DNA of 64,000 nucleotides, taken from assembly GCF_004208515.1 (NCBI RefSeq), contig NZ_SGIM01000012.1, forward strand, positions 1 through 64,000, in the 5' to 3' direction. The DNA comes from Acinetobacter halotolerans. Lineage in GTDB: Bacteria > Pseudomonadota > Gammaproteobacteria > Pseudomonadales > Moraxellaceae. A program made the position numbers and the translations under genes. Positions 8,134-17,663 of the stretch are shown here, one piece after another. The notes under the pieces are model-generated. The model saw nothing but the letters and a program-made list of their open reading frames with translations, did not search any database and was not told the DNA's origin. Positions within the stretch are counted from its first letter, which is position 1. Each line of letters begins with the position of its first letter.

Positions 8134-10983
8134 TCAACGCTGTTTCTCAGGCTCGTCAATCGCAGGTGGTAAAGGTGCAAGATATGCAATCACCAACATG
8201 ATGGCACCAGACCCAATAAATGAAATCACACGGGTCAATGTGCCACTTTGCGATAGATCAAGTAATAACAATTTAGCCACCACAATCCCTAACAACGCAG
8301 CGCCCACAAACCAAATTTGACGAATATGACGACGACTAGAAAAAGTCATTAATACAAAAGCCAAAATCATCCACAATAAGGTCAAGCTCAGTTGCACATC
8401 ACCGTTTCGCCAAATTGCCCCACCCCATAACGGCGTATCTAAATAATGATGCATGGCACGAACCACCACACTACTCAAGACCAATAAACCAATTAAAATG
8501 GTTGTAACTTTAAAGCCCCATTCAATCGATCGTTCTGCACTGAAATCATGATGATAAATGATCCAAATCATGCCAATGAACATCAACAAAGACAGAATGT
8601 CAGTCAAATTTAGCAGCGGTAACACATAGTATTGCTCAGCAGAATAAGGATCTAGACTGACCAGCAGCAACCAAAACAAAGTTAAACCCCAAACTGGGAG
8701 CTGATGCAACAATTGGGTCTGCTTCGATGTAAACAACCAAATACTATAGATCGCTGGGATAAGTGCTAAAGCAATCACTGGCATGCTCGGGAAAATAGCT
8801 AAACCAATACTCGCCAAGCTCAGCCAAAGCAAAGTTGACCACACCAGCAGATAAGTTTTGGATGCTAAAGACTTTAACACCACAAGCAACACGGTTAAAC
8901 CAATTGAAGCAATCAAAAAGCTCACTTGACTTAAGTGACTTGACCAATGCCCTAACGAATAGACATTTTCAGCCAAACTTGCGCCATAGAGTAAAAATAA
9001 TAGTCCGCCTAACAAGATGAGCTGTAAATGCTGCCATTGCAATTTTGATTTCAAATAGACTGCAACACTAAATATTGCTAGCAATATGACAGCAATAGCT
9101 AAGTAAGGACTTAATCCATGTTGCTGCCACTGCATCAACTCAACACCCGCGATCGCACCCGCGTACATGCCTAATGCGATAAAAATCCCACTCAACATGC
9201 GTGAACTAAAATACTTTTCGACTTGTTGATAATGTAATAAATAGAATGCCGAGATAAATTGAGCTAAGGCATAAATGACGGTACTGAGGACGGGGAAATG
9301 GTCATTGGACCAAACTTGGAACATCAGTGCAATTGAACTGAATAAAACCAATGCTACCCCAATGTAACGACTCAGACGATAACGTTCTGTCACACCCCAC
9401 ACAATCAATGCCGTTCCTTGAATCACCCAACCGGTTGAGGTCCAATGTGCACCTTTAGCAAGCGGGAAAATCAGCGCGATAAAGACCACAGCAAGGATAA
9501 AAAAGCTTTTAGCTAAGATCGATAATTGAGGATGCTGACGTTTAATCCAGATATTTAAAACGATATAAACAACCGCCAATGCAACTGCACCCCAAGTCAA
9601 TGCTGAGGTTGAGTTATGCATTAAATAAGCATGTAAAGAAAAACCGAGCACAGGCACACTGAAAATGAGCCCAACATCCAAAATTGGCTGTAAACGCTGT
9701 GCTTTAGGCGCTGTTTCTTCTTGCAGATTTTGCGCGCGTAACATCAATTGACTATAACGAATACTCAGCCAAATAAATAAGGCGATATGCAACCAAAGAA
9801 TAAAATCAAGCGTTGTGTATTGTTGATGATCTGCATAAATACCAATGACCGCCCCACCAATAAACATGGTCACAAAAAAGGCAATTTGGTGCAGGATCTT
9901 CCAAGGTTGAATAAAATTTACCGCTGCAACGGCTAAATTAATTATGAAATAATAACCAAACAAGAAAATGACATCAGGGTGGTTTTGCGGAATAAGTAAT
10001 GGCGCAAGATAGGCCATAGTCAACGCAAGGATCGCCAAATAAAGTGCTTGTTGTTTGAGACTGAGATAGACGGTTGCCAATAGTAAAATCACAAAAAGGA
10101 TACTGGCAGTGGTCAAACTGGCAATCACTGCAAAATGATGCGAGAAAATAAGTGTTAAAAAGACAATCGCTAAACCTAAACCTTGTAAAGCCACTGCAAA
10201 TAGCTGATTTTTCTTTTGTAGCAAATAACCTGCAACGGTCGTGATCCCACCCGCACTGGCAATAAAGCCAAGTTTAACACCGAGGCTTAACTGCCAATGT
10301 TCACTGGCAAAACGTAACAACAACACCACACCGACCATTAAAATCGCAACCGCGACACGTAAAATCGGATTGCCATGGACCATCCAATCAAATGCAGGTT
10401 GCCACCATGCAGCATCTTTAGCTTCAGAAGCAGGGATTATCGGTAGCGGGTTTTGAGTATTAGTTTGTTGACTTGATCCAGTATTGGCTTGCATCCAAGC
10501 AGGATGTTGTAGCTCAGACGCTGGGAAAGCAGCGGTTGTCGTCGAAGACTGTGATGGTTCTATATCTTGAGAAAAATGTGTGGATTCAATTTTCTGTGCA
10601 GCAATTGAAGACTGTTCTAAATGTAGCAATCTGGTTTGAAATGCACTGATAGTTTGAATCAAACACAGCATCAGCACCAATAAAGCACCACCCGCCAACC
10701 ACATCCACGTATTAGCATAAGCAAATAATGCAACCAATGCCGCGCTATAAATCAGCACCCGCTGTATCCCAATTCCAGCGGATTGATCCGAAAAACCTGA
10801 ACGGGCTTGTTCCAACTGACATAAGCGTTGGTGAATTTCAGAAAGGATGTGCACAATAGCAACGGTTAATCCCACGGTAGCGGCAACAATTGTTCCGTGC
10901 CATTTAAATGCAATTGCACAAGCCAGCAACACAGTCAAAGCAATTAAAACAATGACGATTCCCTGTTTGTCTTTTTTATACAT
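8134..10983 (-). CDS. Large polytopic membrane protein, DUF2339 family
   Basis: 949 residues. After two N-terminal membrane segments comes a hydrophilic linker rich in Gln, Ser and Thr (about residues 120-200), then some two dozen hydrophobic helices to the C-terminus. This is the DUF2339 layout. The function of the family is unknown; suggestions in the literature are not strong enough to transfer. The stop codon abuts the stop of the convergent mscS-type gene. A short hairpin (AGCTTC/GAAGCT) sits about 20 bp upstream of the start, in the space shared with polA. Confidence 0.85.
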   Translation of the reverse strand: MYKKDKQGIVIVLIALTVLLACAIAFKWHGTIVAATVGLTVAIVHILSEIHQRLCQLEQARSGFSDQSAGIGIQRVLIYSAALVALFAYANTWMWLAGGALLVLMLCLIQTISAFQTRLLHLEQSSIAAQKIESTHFSQDIEPSQSSTTTAAFPASELQHPAWMQANTGSSQQTNTQNPLPIIPASEAKDAAWWQPAFDWMVHGNPILRVAVAILMVGVVLLLRFASEHWQLSLGVKLGFIASAGGITTVAGYLLQKKNQLFAVALQGLGLAIVFLTLIFSHHFAVIASLTTASILFVILLLATVYLSLKQQALYLAILALTMAYLAPLLIPQNHPDVIFLFGYYFIINLAVAAVNFIQPWKILHQIAFFVTMFIGGAVIGIYADHQQYTTLDFILWLHIALFIWLSIRYSQLMLRAQNLQEETAPKAQRLQPILDVGLIFSVPVLGFSLHAYLMHNSTSALTWGAVALAVVYIVLNIWIKRQHPQLSILAKSFFILAVVFIALIFPLAKGAHWTSTGWVIQGTALIVWGVTERYRLSRYIGVALVLFSSIALMFQVWSNDHFPVLSTVIYALAQFISAFYLLHYQQVEKYFSSRMLSGIFIALGMYAGAIAGVELMQWQQHGLSPYLAIAVILLAIFSVAVYLKSKLQWQHLQLILLGGLLFLLYGASLAENVYSLGHWSSHLSQVSFLIASIGLTVLLVVLKSLASKTYLLVWSTLLWLSLASIGLAIFPSMPVIALALIPAIYSIWLFTSKQTQLLHQLPVWGLTLFWLLLVSLDPYSAEQYYVLPLLNLTDILSLLMFIGMIWIIYHHDFSAERSIEWGFKVTTILIGLLVLSSVVVRAMHHYLDTPLWGGAIWRNGDVQLSLTLLWMILAFVLMTFSSRRHIRQIWFVGAALLGIVVAKLLLLDLSQSGTLTRVISFIGSGAIMLVIAYLAPLPPAIDEPEKQR

Positions 10984-11129
10984 AGACTTATATCAATAAA
11001 ACAGCTTCATTGAAGCTATCTTACTTGATCAATAGATAAGCAGCTATTTTTGCATACAAAATACTGCAATTTTTTAAAGCGTCACAACTCGTCATTGCAC
11101 AACACGGTGACCAGGACAGGCATCGCTTT

Positions 11130-11158
11130 TTCACGTAAAATACCTGCTAACTTATAAT
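11130..11158 (+). promoter_or_regulatory. Candidate sigma-70 promoter for polA
   Basis: TTCACG (11130-11135), a 17-bp spacer and a perfect TATAAT (11153-11158), 13 bp before the polA ATG. A start site about 7 nt after the -10 box would leave a very short leader and cut off the AGGA at 11160-11163, so either the mRNA is nearly leaderless or another promoter is used. Confidence 0.4.
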
Positions 11159-11171
11159 TAGGATTTGCGCA

Positions 11172-13937
11172 ATGCCACCTTTTGTCTTGGTTGACGGGTC
11201 TTATTTTTTATTTCGTGCTTATCACGCGTTACCACCGTTAACGACGTCTACTGGCTTACATACCAATGCAATACGTGGTGCAATTTCTGCAATTCAAAAA
11301 TTGATGCGTCGTACACAACCGACGCATATGGCGGTGATTTTTGATACGCCTGAACCTACTTTTCGCCACGCTCTTTCACCTATTTATAAGGGTGATCGTC
11401 CAAGTATGCCAGAAGAATTGTCTCAACAAATTCCATATTTGCACGCATTAATTAAGGCACAAGGGATCCCTTTATATTATCTCGCAGGCGCTGAAGCCGA
11501 TGATATTATTGGAACTTTGACCAAGCAAGCACTAAGTGAAGGTCATCATGTTCTGATTTCAACGGGTGACAAAGACATGGCCCAACTGGTCAATGAACAT
11601 GTCAAACTCGAAGATAGTTTCAAAGAACGTGTGCTTGATGAAGCGGGTGTTTTTGAAAAGTTTGGTGTTCATCCGCATCAAATTATTGACTACCTCACCC
11701 TTATGGGCGATGCGTCAGATGGCATTATGGGTGTTCCAGGTGTTGGTGCAAAAACTGCAGCTAAGCTCCTCAATGAATACGGCTCACTGAATAATATTAT
11801 TGCCAATGTCGATCAACTGAAAGGCAAAATCAGTCAAAATATCAAAGACAGCTTAGACAACATCAAGATTGATCACCAACTGGCAAGTATCGTCTGTGAT
11901 CTTGAGCTAAACCTAGATTGGCACGAGCTTAAACTTAGCAGCCCGAACATCGAAAGTTTACGTCATCTCTATACAGAACTCGAATTCCGTAATCAATTAC
12001 AATCCTTAGATCATCCAAATAATCCGAATACCTCGGCTTATCAACAAACATCTCAAAAAATTGTGAAAGCTGAACAAAAAGCTGAAACGATTGTGACCGA
12101 AGACCATGCCACACTATCAAGTCAAGATGATCAGCTCGGAACAGCCACCTACCATACGGTTCTCACACAACAAGATTGGGATGCTTTGTTACAACGAATG
12201 CAGCAAGCTGATCATTTTGCCATTGATACAGAAACCACGAATTTAGATTATCGTATTGCCGAACTTGTTGGTTTCTCAGTCGCATTTGATGCCAATGACG
12301 CATTCTATGTGCCGGTGGCGCATGATTATGAAGGTGCACCACAACAACTCGATCGCGATCAAGTATTAGCTCAAATCAAACCAATCCTTGAAAATGAGCA
12401 GGTCAAGAAAATTGGTCATCATCTAAAATATGATGCCCATATCTTTGCCAATCATGGCATTACCATTCGAGGCTGGTACTTCGACACCATGCTGGCATCC
12501 TATGTATTGAATGCAGCAGCAACACGTCATGGCATGGATGACGTCGCCCGACTTTATCTAAGCCATTTGACCACCACATTCGAGCAAATTGCAGGCAAAG
12601 GTGCCAAACAGAAAACCTTCAATCAAATCGAACTCGAAGTTGCGGCGCATTATGCAGCCGAAGATGCACATGTCACCTATCGTCTGTATGAGGTCTTATC
12701 AGGGAAACTAAAAAACTCCCCAGAACTTGTGAATATTCTGCACAATATTGAAATGCCAGTTGCACGCGTATTGACCGCCATGGAAGAAGATGGCATTAAG
12801 CTTGATCATCAATTTCTTGATCAGCTCAGTGTTGAATTTTCGAAGACCATACAGACTCTAGAAGATCAGGCCACTGAACTGGCAGGTGAAGCTTTTAATG
12901 TATCGTCACCCAAACAAGTTGGTGAAGTTCTATTTGAAAAGCTGGGAATTAAAGGTGGGAAGAAAACAGCAACGGGGCAATACAGCACCAGTGAAAGTAT
13001 CTTAGAAAAAGTTGAACATCCACTTGCTGAAGTCATTTTAGAGCATCGTGGATTGGCAAAACTTAGAAATACTTATACCGACCGTCTTATTGAGCAATCT
13101 CATAACACAACGCACCGTGTTCATACCAGTTATCATCAAGCTTTAACTGCAACGGGGCGCTTATCTTCGACTGATCCAAATCTACAAAATATTCCAATTC
13201 GTACCCCGATTGGTCGTCAAATCCGTAAAGCTTTTATTGCACCTGAAGGTCGCGTTCTACTTGCAGCCGATTATTCACAAATTGAACTGCGATTGATGGC
13301 ACACTTTTCCCAAGACGATGCTTTGATTCATGCATTCCAGCTTGGCCAAGATGTACACCGTCGCACTGCTTCAGAAGTATTGGGTATTGCAATTGAAGAT
13401 GTCACCAATGATCAACGTCGCCAAGCTAAAGCAGTCAACTTTGGTCTACTGTATGGTATGTCAGAATTTGGCTTAACTCGTCAACTTGGTTTTACGCGAG
13501 AAGAATCACGTGGCTATATCGCACGTTATTTCCAACGCTATCCGGGTGTACTGGATTATATGGAACGCACTCGTCAGATTGCACGTGAGCAGGGTTTTGT
13601 CGAAACTATTTTAGGTCGTCGCCTCTATACACCTGATATTTTGGCCAACAATAAAATGATCAAACAAGCTGCCGAGAGAGCTGCAATTAATGCGCCATTA
13701 CAAGGCAGTGCGGCTGATATTATCAAATTAGCGATGATTGCTGTGGATCAAATGCTGCCAAAAGATCAAGCCAAACTCCTGCTACAAGTACACGATGAAT
13801 TGGTATTTGAAGCAGATGCAGCAATTGCGGATGAGCTTTCTAAACAAATCGCAGAGGTAATGCAGTCAGTCTTGCAAATCTCAGTTCCATTCGTGGTTGA
13901 AGTGGGTCAAGGACTGAATTGGGATGCTGCGCATTAA
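11172..13937 (+). CDS. polA: DNA polymerase I
   Basis: 921 residues with all three domains. The 5'-3' exonuclease (1-~300) begins FVLVDGSYFLFRAYHAL. A 3'-5' exonuclease keeps its DxE (AIDTETTNLD) and YxxxD (YAAEDAHV) motifs, so proofreading should be active. The family A polymerase carries RLSSTDPNLQNIP, LLAADYSQIELRLMAHFS and QVHDELVFE. It removes RNA primers and fills repair gaps. The gene is monocistronic: divergent from DUF2339 and followed by a strong terminator. Confidence 0.98.
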   Translation: MPPFVLVDGSYFLFRAYHALPPLTTSTGLHTNAIRGAISAIQKLMRRTQPTHMAVIFDTPEPTFRHALSPIYKGDRPSMPEELSQQIPYLHALIKAQGIPLYYLAGAEADDIIGTLTKQALSEGHHVLISTGDKDMAQLVNEHVKLEDSFKERVLDEAGVFEKFGVHPHQIIDYLTLMGDASDGIMGVPGVGAKTAAKLLNEYGSLNNIIANVDQLKGKISQNIKDSLDNIKIDHQLASIVCDLELNLDWHELKLSSPNIESLRHLYTELEFRNQLQSLDHPNNPNTSAYQQTSQKIVKAEQKAETIVTEDHATLSSQDDQLGTATYHTVLTQQDWDALLQRMQQADHFAIDTETTNLDYRIAELVGFSVAFDANDAFYVPVAHDYEGAPQQLDRDQVLAQIKPILENEQVKKIGHHLKYDAHIFANHGITIRGWYFDTMLASYVLNAAATRHGMDDVARLYLSHLTTTFEQIAGKGAKQKTFNQIELEVAAHYAAEDAHVTYRLYEVLSGKLKNSPELVNILHNIEMPVARVLTAMEEDGIKLDHQFLDQLSVEFSKTIQTLEDQATELAGEAFNVSSPKQVGEVLFEKLGIKGGKKTATGQYSTSESILEKVEHPLAEVILEHRGLAKLRNTYTDRLIEQSHNTTHRVHTSYHQALTATGRLSSTDPNLQNIPIRTPIGRQIRKAFIAPEGRVLLAADYSQIELRLMAHFSQDDALIHAFQLGQDVHRRTASEVLGIAIEDVTNDQRRQAKAVNFGLLYGMSEFGLTRQLGFTREESRGYIARYFQRYPGVLDYMERTRQIAREQGFVETILGRRLYTPDILANNKMIKQAAERAAINAPLQGSAADIIKLAMIAVDQMLPKDQAKLLLQVHDELVFEADAAIADELSKQIAEVMQSVLQISVPFVVEVGQGLNWDAAH

Positions 13938-13951
13938 GCTTCTATTTCCAC

Positions 13952-13982
13952 AAAAAAAGAGATGCTAAGCATCTCTTTTTTT
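13952..13982. terminator. Bidirectional terminator after polA
   Basis: Stem gagatgc / gcatctc with loop taa, flanked by seven A and seven T. It works for polA (+) and for the yggT end of the opposing operon (-). Confidence 0.9.
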
Positions 13983-14008
13983 AAAGCAAAAATTTATAAA
14001 CACTCAAG

Positions 14009-14557
14009 CTAGACAATCGCTCTCAGCATTGTTTCCGCCACAAATAACACTAAAAATGCAAGAATCGGTGATAAATCAATCATCCCCATATTTGGCATCA
14101 CTTTACGGAATGGCGCCAAAATAGGTTCAACCAACTCCTGAATCACCTCCATATACGGCGAACGGAATTGCGAAAGCATCATGATCCAGCTACAAATAAT
14201 AAAGGCAAAAATCATATATTTAAGGATCGTCACCAAAGACAATAGCATCTCTTTTACTGTAGAAACAATAAAATACAAGGTACTCCCCGTACCTACGCCA
14301 GCTAAATGCTTTTCTCCCCACATTTTCAGGAAGTAAAGCAAAATAACCAAGATTAGTGCGGCTAAATTGACCCGACCTTTGCTTACCGTTGGAAATATAC
14401 GACTGAAAACATCTACAATCTTAGTCGCTTTCGTCGTTGAAAGAACAACAGGATTGTAGGGAGTAACTGCCGCCAATTGCATTAAAAAACGGAAAAAGAT
14501 CAATAAAATTGCAACATTGATCAAAACACCAAAAATTAGCGCAGAACTTGCACCCAT
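14009..14557 (-). CDS. yggT: YggT family membrane protein
   Basis: 182 residues with two YggT repeats, each a pair of hydrophobic helices: an N-terminal segment at residues ~8-28, helices around 60-80 and 95-125, and a C-terminal helix (LSPILAFLVLFVAETML). YggT proteins are inner-membrane proteins implicated loosely in osmotic homeostasis, cell division or chloroplast-type membrane organisation; the molecular function is unknown. The gene starts 16 bp after proC, a pairing common in gamma-proteobacteria, and is the last gene of the operon before the shared terminator. Confidence 0.88.
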   Translation of the reverse strand: MGASSALIFGVLINVAILLIFFRFLMQLAAVTPYNPVVLSTTKATKIVDVFSRIFPTVSKGRVNLAALILVILLYFLKMWGEKHLAGVGTGSTLYFIVSTVKEMLLSLVTILKYMIFAFIICSWIMMLSQFRSPYMEVIQELVEPILAPFRKVMPNMGMIDLSPILAFLVLFVAETMLRAIV

Positions 14558-14573
14558 AATTGTCTTATCCTAC

Positions 14574-15413
14574 TTAAACTGATTTAGTCTTGTCACTCAA
14601 CTCTTGCGCAAGCTCTTGGCTACGTTTTTGAGCTGCTGCAAGCGCTGCTTGAATATTTTGTGAAATCTGGCCACGATCAAACACCTCTAATGCTGCTTGA
14701 GTTGTGCCATTTGGTGAGGTCACATTTTTACGTAATTCTGCTGGAGAATTGGAACTGGTAATGGCCATTTGCGCCGCACCCAGTGCAGTCTGCAAAGTCA
14801 ATGCAGTGGCCACTTTTTCATCTAAGCCCAAGTTTTTACCCGCGCGAATCATACTTTCCATTAAATAGAAAAAATAGGCTGGACCTGAGCCAGATACCGC
14901 AGTTACTGCATCAATTTGCGCTTCATTATCAACCCAAATGGTTAGACCCGTCGCCGCTAAAATTTGACTGGTTAATTCACGATCTTTAGTACCCACAGCA
15001 GCAGATGCATAGATACCATGTGCCCCCGTTTGCACCAATGCAGGTGTATTCGGCATTACGCGTACAATCCGTTCACTGCCGCCAATTAAATCAGAAATGG
15101 TTTGGATTTCAGCGCCCGCAATAATTGAAATCACGAGTTTATCTGACAACAAGCCTTTTAATGGTTGTAAAACCGTTGCTAATACCTGTGGTTTCACTGC
15201 CAATACAACGACATCCGCCTCTTTGATTGCTGCAACATTATCCGTCGTGGTTTGAATCCCTTTTTCTTCTAATATTTGACGAATCTGCTCTACTGGATCA
15301 GACACTGTAATGCGTGTGGTCGGCAAGCCCCGAGAAAGTAGCCCACCAATTAAGGCCTGCGCCATATTTCCGCCGCCGATAAAACAGATATTTTGATTCA
15401 ATGTTGTCGCCAT
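14574..15413 (-). CDS. proC: Pyrroline-5-carboxylate reductase
   Basis: 279 residues. The N-terminal Rossmann site FIGGGNMAQ (11-19) binds NAD(P)H. The C-terminal half carries the family signature VTAVSGSGPAYFFYLMES and the conserved TSPNGTTQAAL segment. It reduces 1-pyrroline-5-carboxylate to L-proline, the last step of proline synthesis. It lies 3 nt downstream of tilS and 16 nt upstream of yggT, so it belongs to an accA-tilS-proC-yggT run. Confidence 0.97.
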   Translation of the reverse strand: MATTLNQNICFIGGGNMAQALIGGLLSRGLPTTRITVSDPVEQIRQILEEKGIQTTTDNVAAIKEADVVVLAVKPQVLATVLQPLKGLLSDKLVISIIAGAEIQTISDLIGGSERIVRVMPNTPALVQTGAHGIYASAAVGTKDRELTSQILAATGLTIWVDNEAQIDAVTAVSGSGPAYFFYLMESMIRAGKNLGLDEKVATALTLQTALGAAQMAITSSNSPAELRKNVTSPNGTTQAALEVFDRGQISQNIQAALAAAQKRSQELAQELSDKTKSV

Positions 15414-15416
15414 GTC

Positions 15417-16802
15417 CTACTCATCATGTGATAAAGACTGATGAAAAATACAGTCAGAAATTAAACTTGGTTGCCAACCGCCCTGTACTAGATACTCAGA
15501 TTGTGCTAACCAAAAACCTTTTGGGCTAAAAACCCCAAGCATAACATTATCCACGACTAATATTTGAATTGTATGACGAAACCAAGGCAAAATCTGCGCG
15601 TCTTGAATGGCTTTTTTGAGTGGCCAATGCCCAACTCGACCATATAGATGAATTTTCTCACCACCCTGTCGTTTTAATAACTGCAGCTCTCTTCCGAAGA
15701 GTAGAGGAGAAAGACCTAAACTTTGAGACTCAATTTTAAACCGCCCTGCTGCAACTTGAATGCTCTGCCCTAATAAATATCGCTGTGAAATAACATCAGG
15801 AAGTATTGATAATTTTTCTGCATACAAAACCTCATGGCTTAACCGATACAAGGTTTTTTGATAACGCACATAATAATACGGATGCACATGTAAAGTTGCT
15901 TGCGCATCTGGTTTGGCTAAAATGACTTCTTGTTGTAAACGCTGAACCATGTCGTAACTGGGTCGGTATTGCGCATCGCCTTTTATCCATGAGGAGAGCA
16001 ATTGACGCTGGCGCGCATGAGATAATTCTTTGAGTTTAGTTAAATTGAGTTCATCGAATGTTGCGCATTGCTGCCAATCCGTTTGCAACACTTCATCTAA
16101 AATCTCAGCCGCATCTTGCATTAAATAACTACTACGTGCGACCGCCGCCTGCATTTTAGGAAATCGATGTTGTAATACATCCCACAGCACTTCTCGACAC
16201 CACGCACGATCATAATGAATATCTTGATTGCTTGGGTCGGTCACATACTCAAGACCGATCTGTTGTGACCACTGTTCAACCTGTGCTCGACTTAGATCTA
16301 AAAAGGGCCGCCAAATAGTCATCTCTTTACGCACATCAATCTGCTGCATCGCAGCCAATCCATTTACACCTGCACCAGAGAATAAGCGTAACAAAACTGT
16401 CTCGGCTTGATCTTGTTGATGATGTGCTAAAACCAGAATTTCATTGGGTTGTAAATGTTGGAGATAGGCTTGATAACGGGCTTGGCGAGCTTGTTGTTCT
16501 AGATTTCCAGCCCTAACATCTACTTTTTGAATAATACACGGGACATTATGGATATCTGCATGACACTGAACCACATCGCCCCACATCGCACTTGATGGTT
16601 GCAACTGGTGATCGATATAAATCGTACGGATTTTCTTCGGGAAAAGTTCGGACATTAGAGACAGCAACAGCATGGAATCCATGCCGCCGCTACATCCAAT
16701 TAAGAAGTGAGTTTGTTCAGAAAAATGTTGCGCTTGCGCTAGGATGCGATGCCTAAATTGCTGCTGCCAAACTTCATTAAACGTTGATAACGTGCTTCGC
16801 AT
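15417..16802 (-). CDS. tilS: tRNA(Ile)-lysidine synthase
   Basis: 461 residues. The N-type ATP pyrophosphatase loop is SGGMDS (38-43). The core continues with the YIDHQLQP and [21 protein letters not shown] motifs, followed by the TilS substrate-binding and C-terminal domains. It converts C34 of the CAU-anticodon tRNA-Ile to lysidine so that it reads AUA, and is normally essential. The next in-frame Met after the chosen start lies inside the P-loop, so the start must be upstream, within the end of accA. The 64-nt overlap with accA is therefore probably real. Confidence 0.95.
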   Translation of the reverse strand: MRSTLSTFNEVWQQQFRHRILAQAQHFSEQTHFLIGCSGGMDSMLLLSLMSELFPKKIRTIYIDHQLQPSSAMWGDVVQCHADIHNVPCIIQKVDVRAGNLEQQARQARYQAYLQHLQPNEILVLAHHQQDQAETVLLRLFSGAGVNGLAAMQQIDVRKEMTIWRPFLDLSRAQVEQWSQQIGLEYVTDPSNQDIHYDRAWCREVLWDVLQHRFPKMQAAVARSSYLMQDAAEILDEVLQTDWQQCATFDELNLTKLKELSHARQRQLLSSWIKGDAQYRPSYDMVQRLQQEVILAKPDAQATLHVHPYYYVRYQKTLYRLSHEVLYAEKLSILPDVISQRYLLGQSIQVAAGRFKIESQSLGLSPLLFGRELQLLKRQGGEKIHLYGRVGHWPLKKAIQDAQILPWFRHTIQILVVDNVMLGVFSPKGFWLAQSEYLVQGGWQPSLISDCIFHQSLSHDE

Positions 16803-17563
16803 CGTGCTTGAGCATCCATCGGTTGCAATTCTTCCAAGGCTTGTTTTAACACATCTTTTAGGTCATGCATGACTTTTTCAGGTTGCAAATGCGCCCCCTC
16901 ACCTTCATCCACGACATATTCAACAATACCAATCGCTTTTAACTTATCAGCAGTCAATGCAAGTGCTTCACTCGCTTGCGCTGCTTTTTCTGCTGTTTTC
17001 CATAAAATAGAAGCACAGCCTTCAGGTGAAATCACCGAGTAAATACTGTGTGAAAGCATGATAACACGATCAGCCACACCAATACCCAAAGCACCACCAG
17101 AACCACCTTCACCTAGTACTGTTGCGATCACAGGTACTTTCAAACTCGACAGTTGTGCCAAGCTCGTTGCAATTGCTTCTGCTTGACCACGTTCTTCAGC
17201 ACCGACACCAGGATAAGCCCCCATGGTATCAACAAAAGTAAAAACAGGTAAATTGAAACGTTCCGCCATATCAAGTAAACGTTGAGATTTTCGATAACCT
17301 TCTGGGTTACACATCCCAAAGTTATGTTGTAGCTTCTCACGGGTACCACGCCCACGATGTTGACCTACCACCATGACAGGCTGTCCGTCAAAACGAGCCA
17401 GACCACCAATCATTGCACCATCATCACCATATAGACGATCACCATGGAGTGCATCAAATTCAGTAAAGATTTCACTCACATAATCGAGGAATTGCGGACG
17501 TTCAGGATGTCGCGCAATTTGAACCGTAGTCCAAGCCTTGGACTGAGTCGCTTTATTTTTCAT
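16739..17563 (-). CDS. accA: Acetyl-CoA carboxylase carboxyltransferase alpha subunit
   Basis: 274 residues with the complete crotonase-like carboxyltransferase core: [32 protein letters not shown] and [11 protein letters not shown]. With AccD it transfers the carboxyl group from biotin to acetyl-CoA, making malonyl-CoA for fatty-acid synthesis. It is about 45 residues shorter than E. coli AccA because the N-terminal helical segment is missing. The protein begins near the [11 protein letters not shown] region, and I believe this short form is usual in Acinetobacter. Its 3' end overlaps the start of tilS. Confidence 0.95.
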   Translation of the reverse strand: MKNKATQSKAWTTVQIARHPERPQFLDYVSEIFTEFDALHGDRLYGDDGAMIGGLARFDGQPVMVVGQHRGRGTREKLQHNFGMCNPEGYRKSQRLLDMAERFNLPVFTFVDTMGAYPGVGAEERGQAEAIATSLAQLSSLKVPVIATVLGEGGSGGALGIGVADRVIMLSHSIYSVISPEGCASILWKTAEKAAQASEALALTADKLKAIGIVEYVVDEGEGAHLQPEKVMHDLKDVLKQALEELQPMDAQARCEARYQRLMKFGSSNLGIAS

Positions 17564-17663
17564 AAGTCGTAAATAATCCCTAACAAGGATGCAAGGTTTG
17601 TTGACACTTTCTATAAGTTATACGCAAATTGCGTTTCAAGCTGAAAGGTCAACAGCACCTAAG

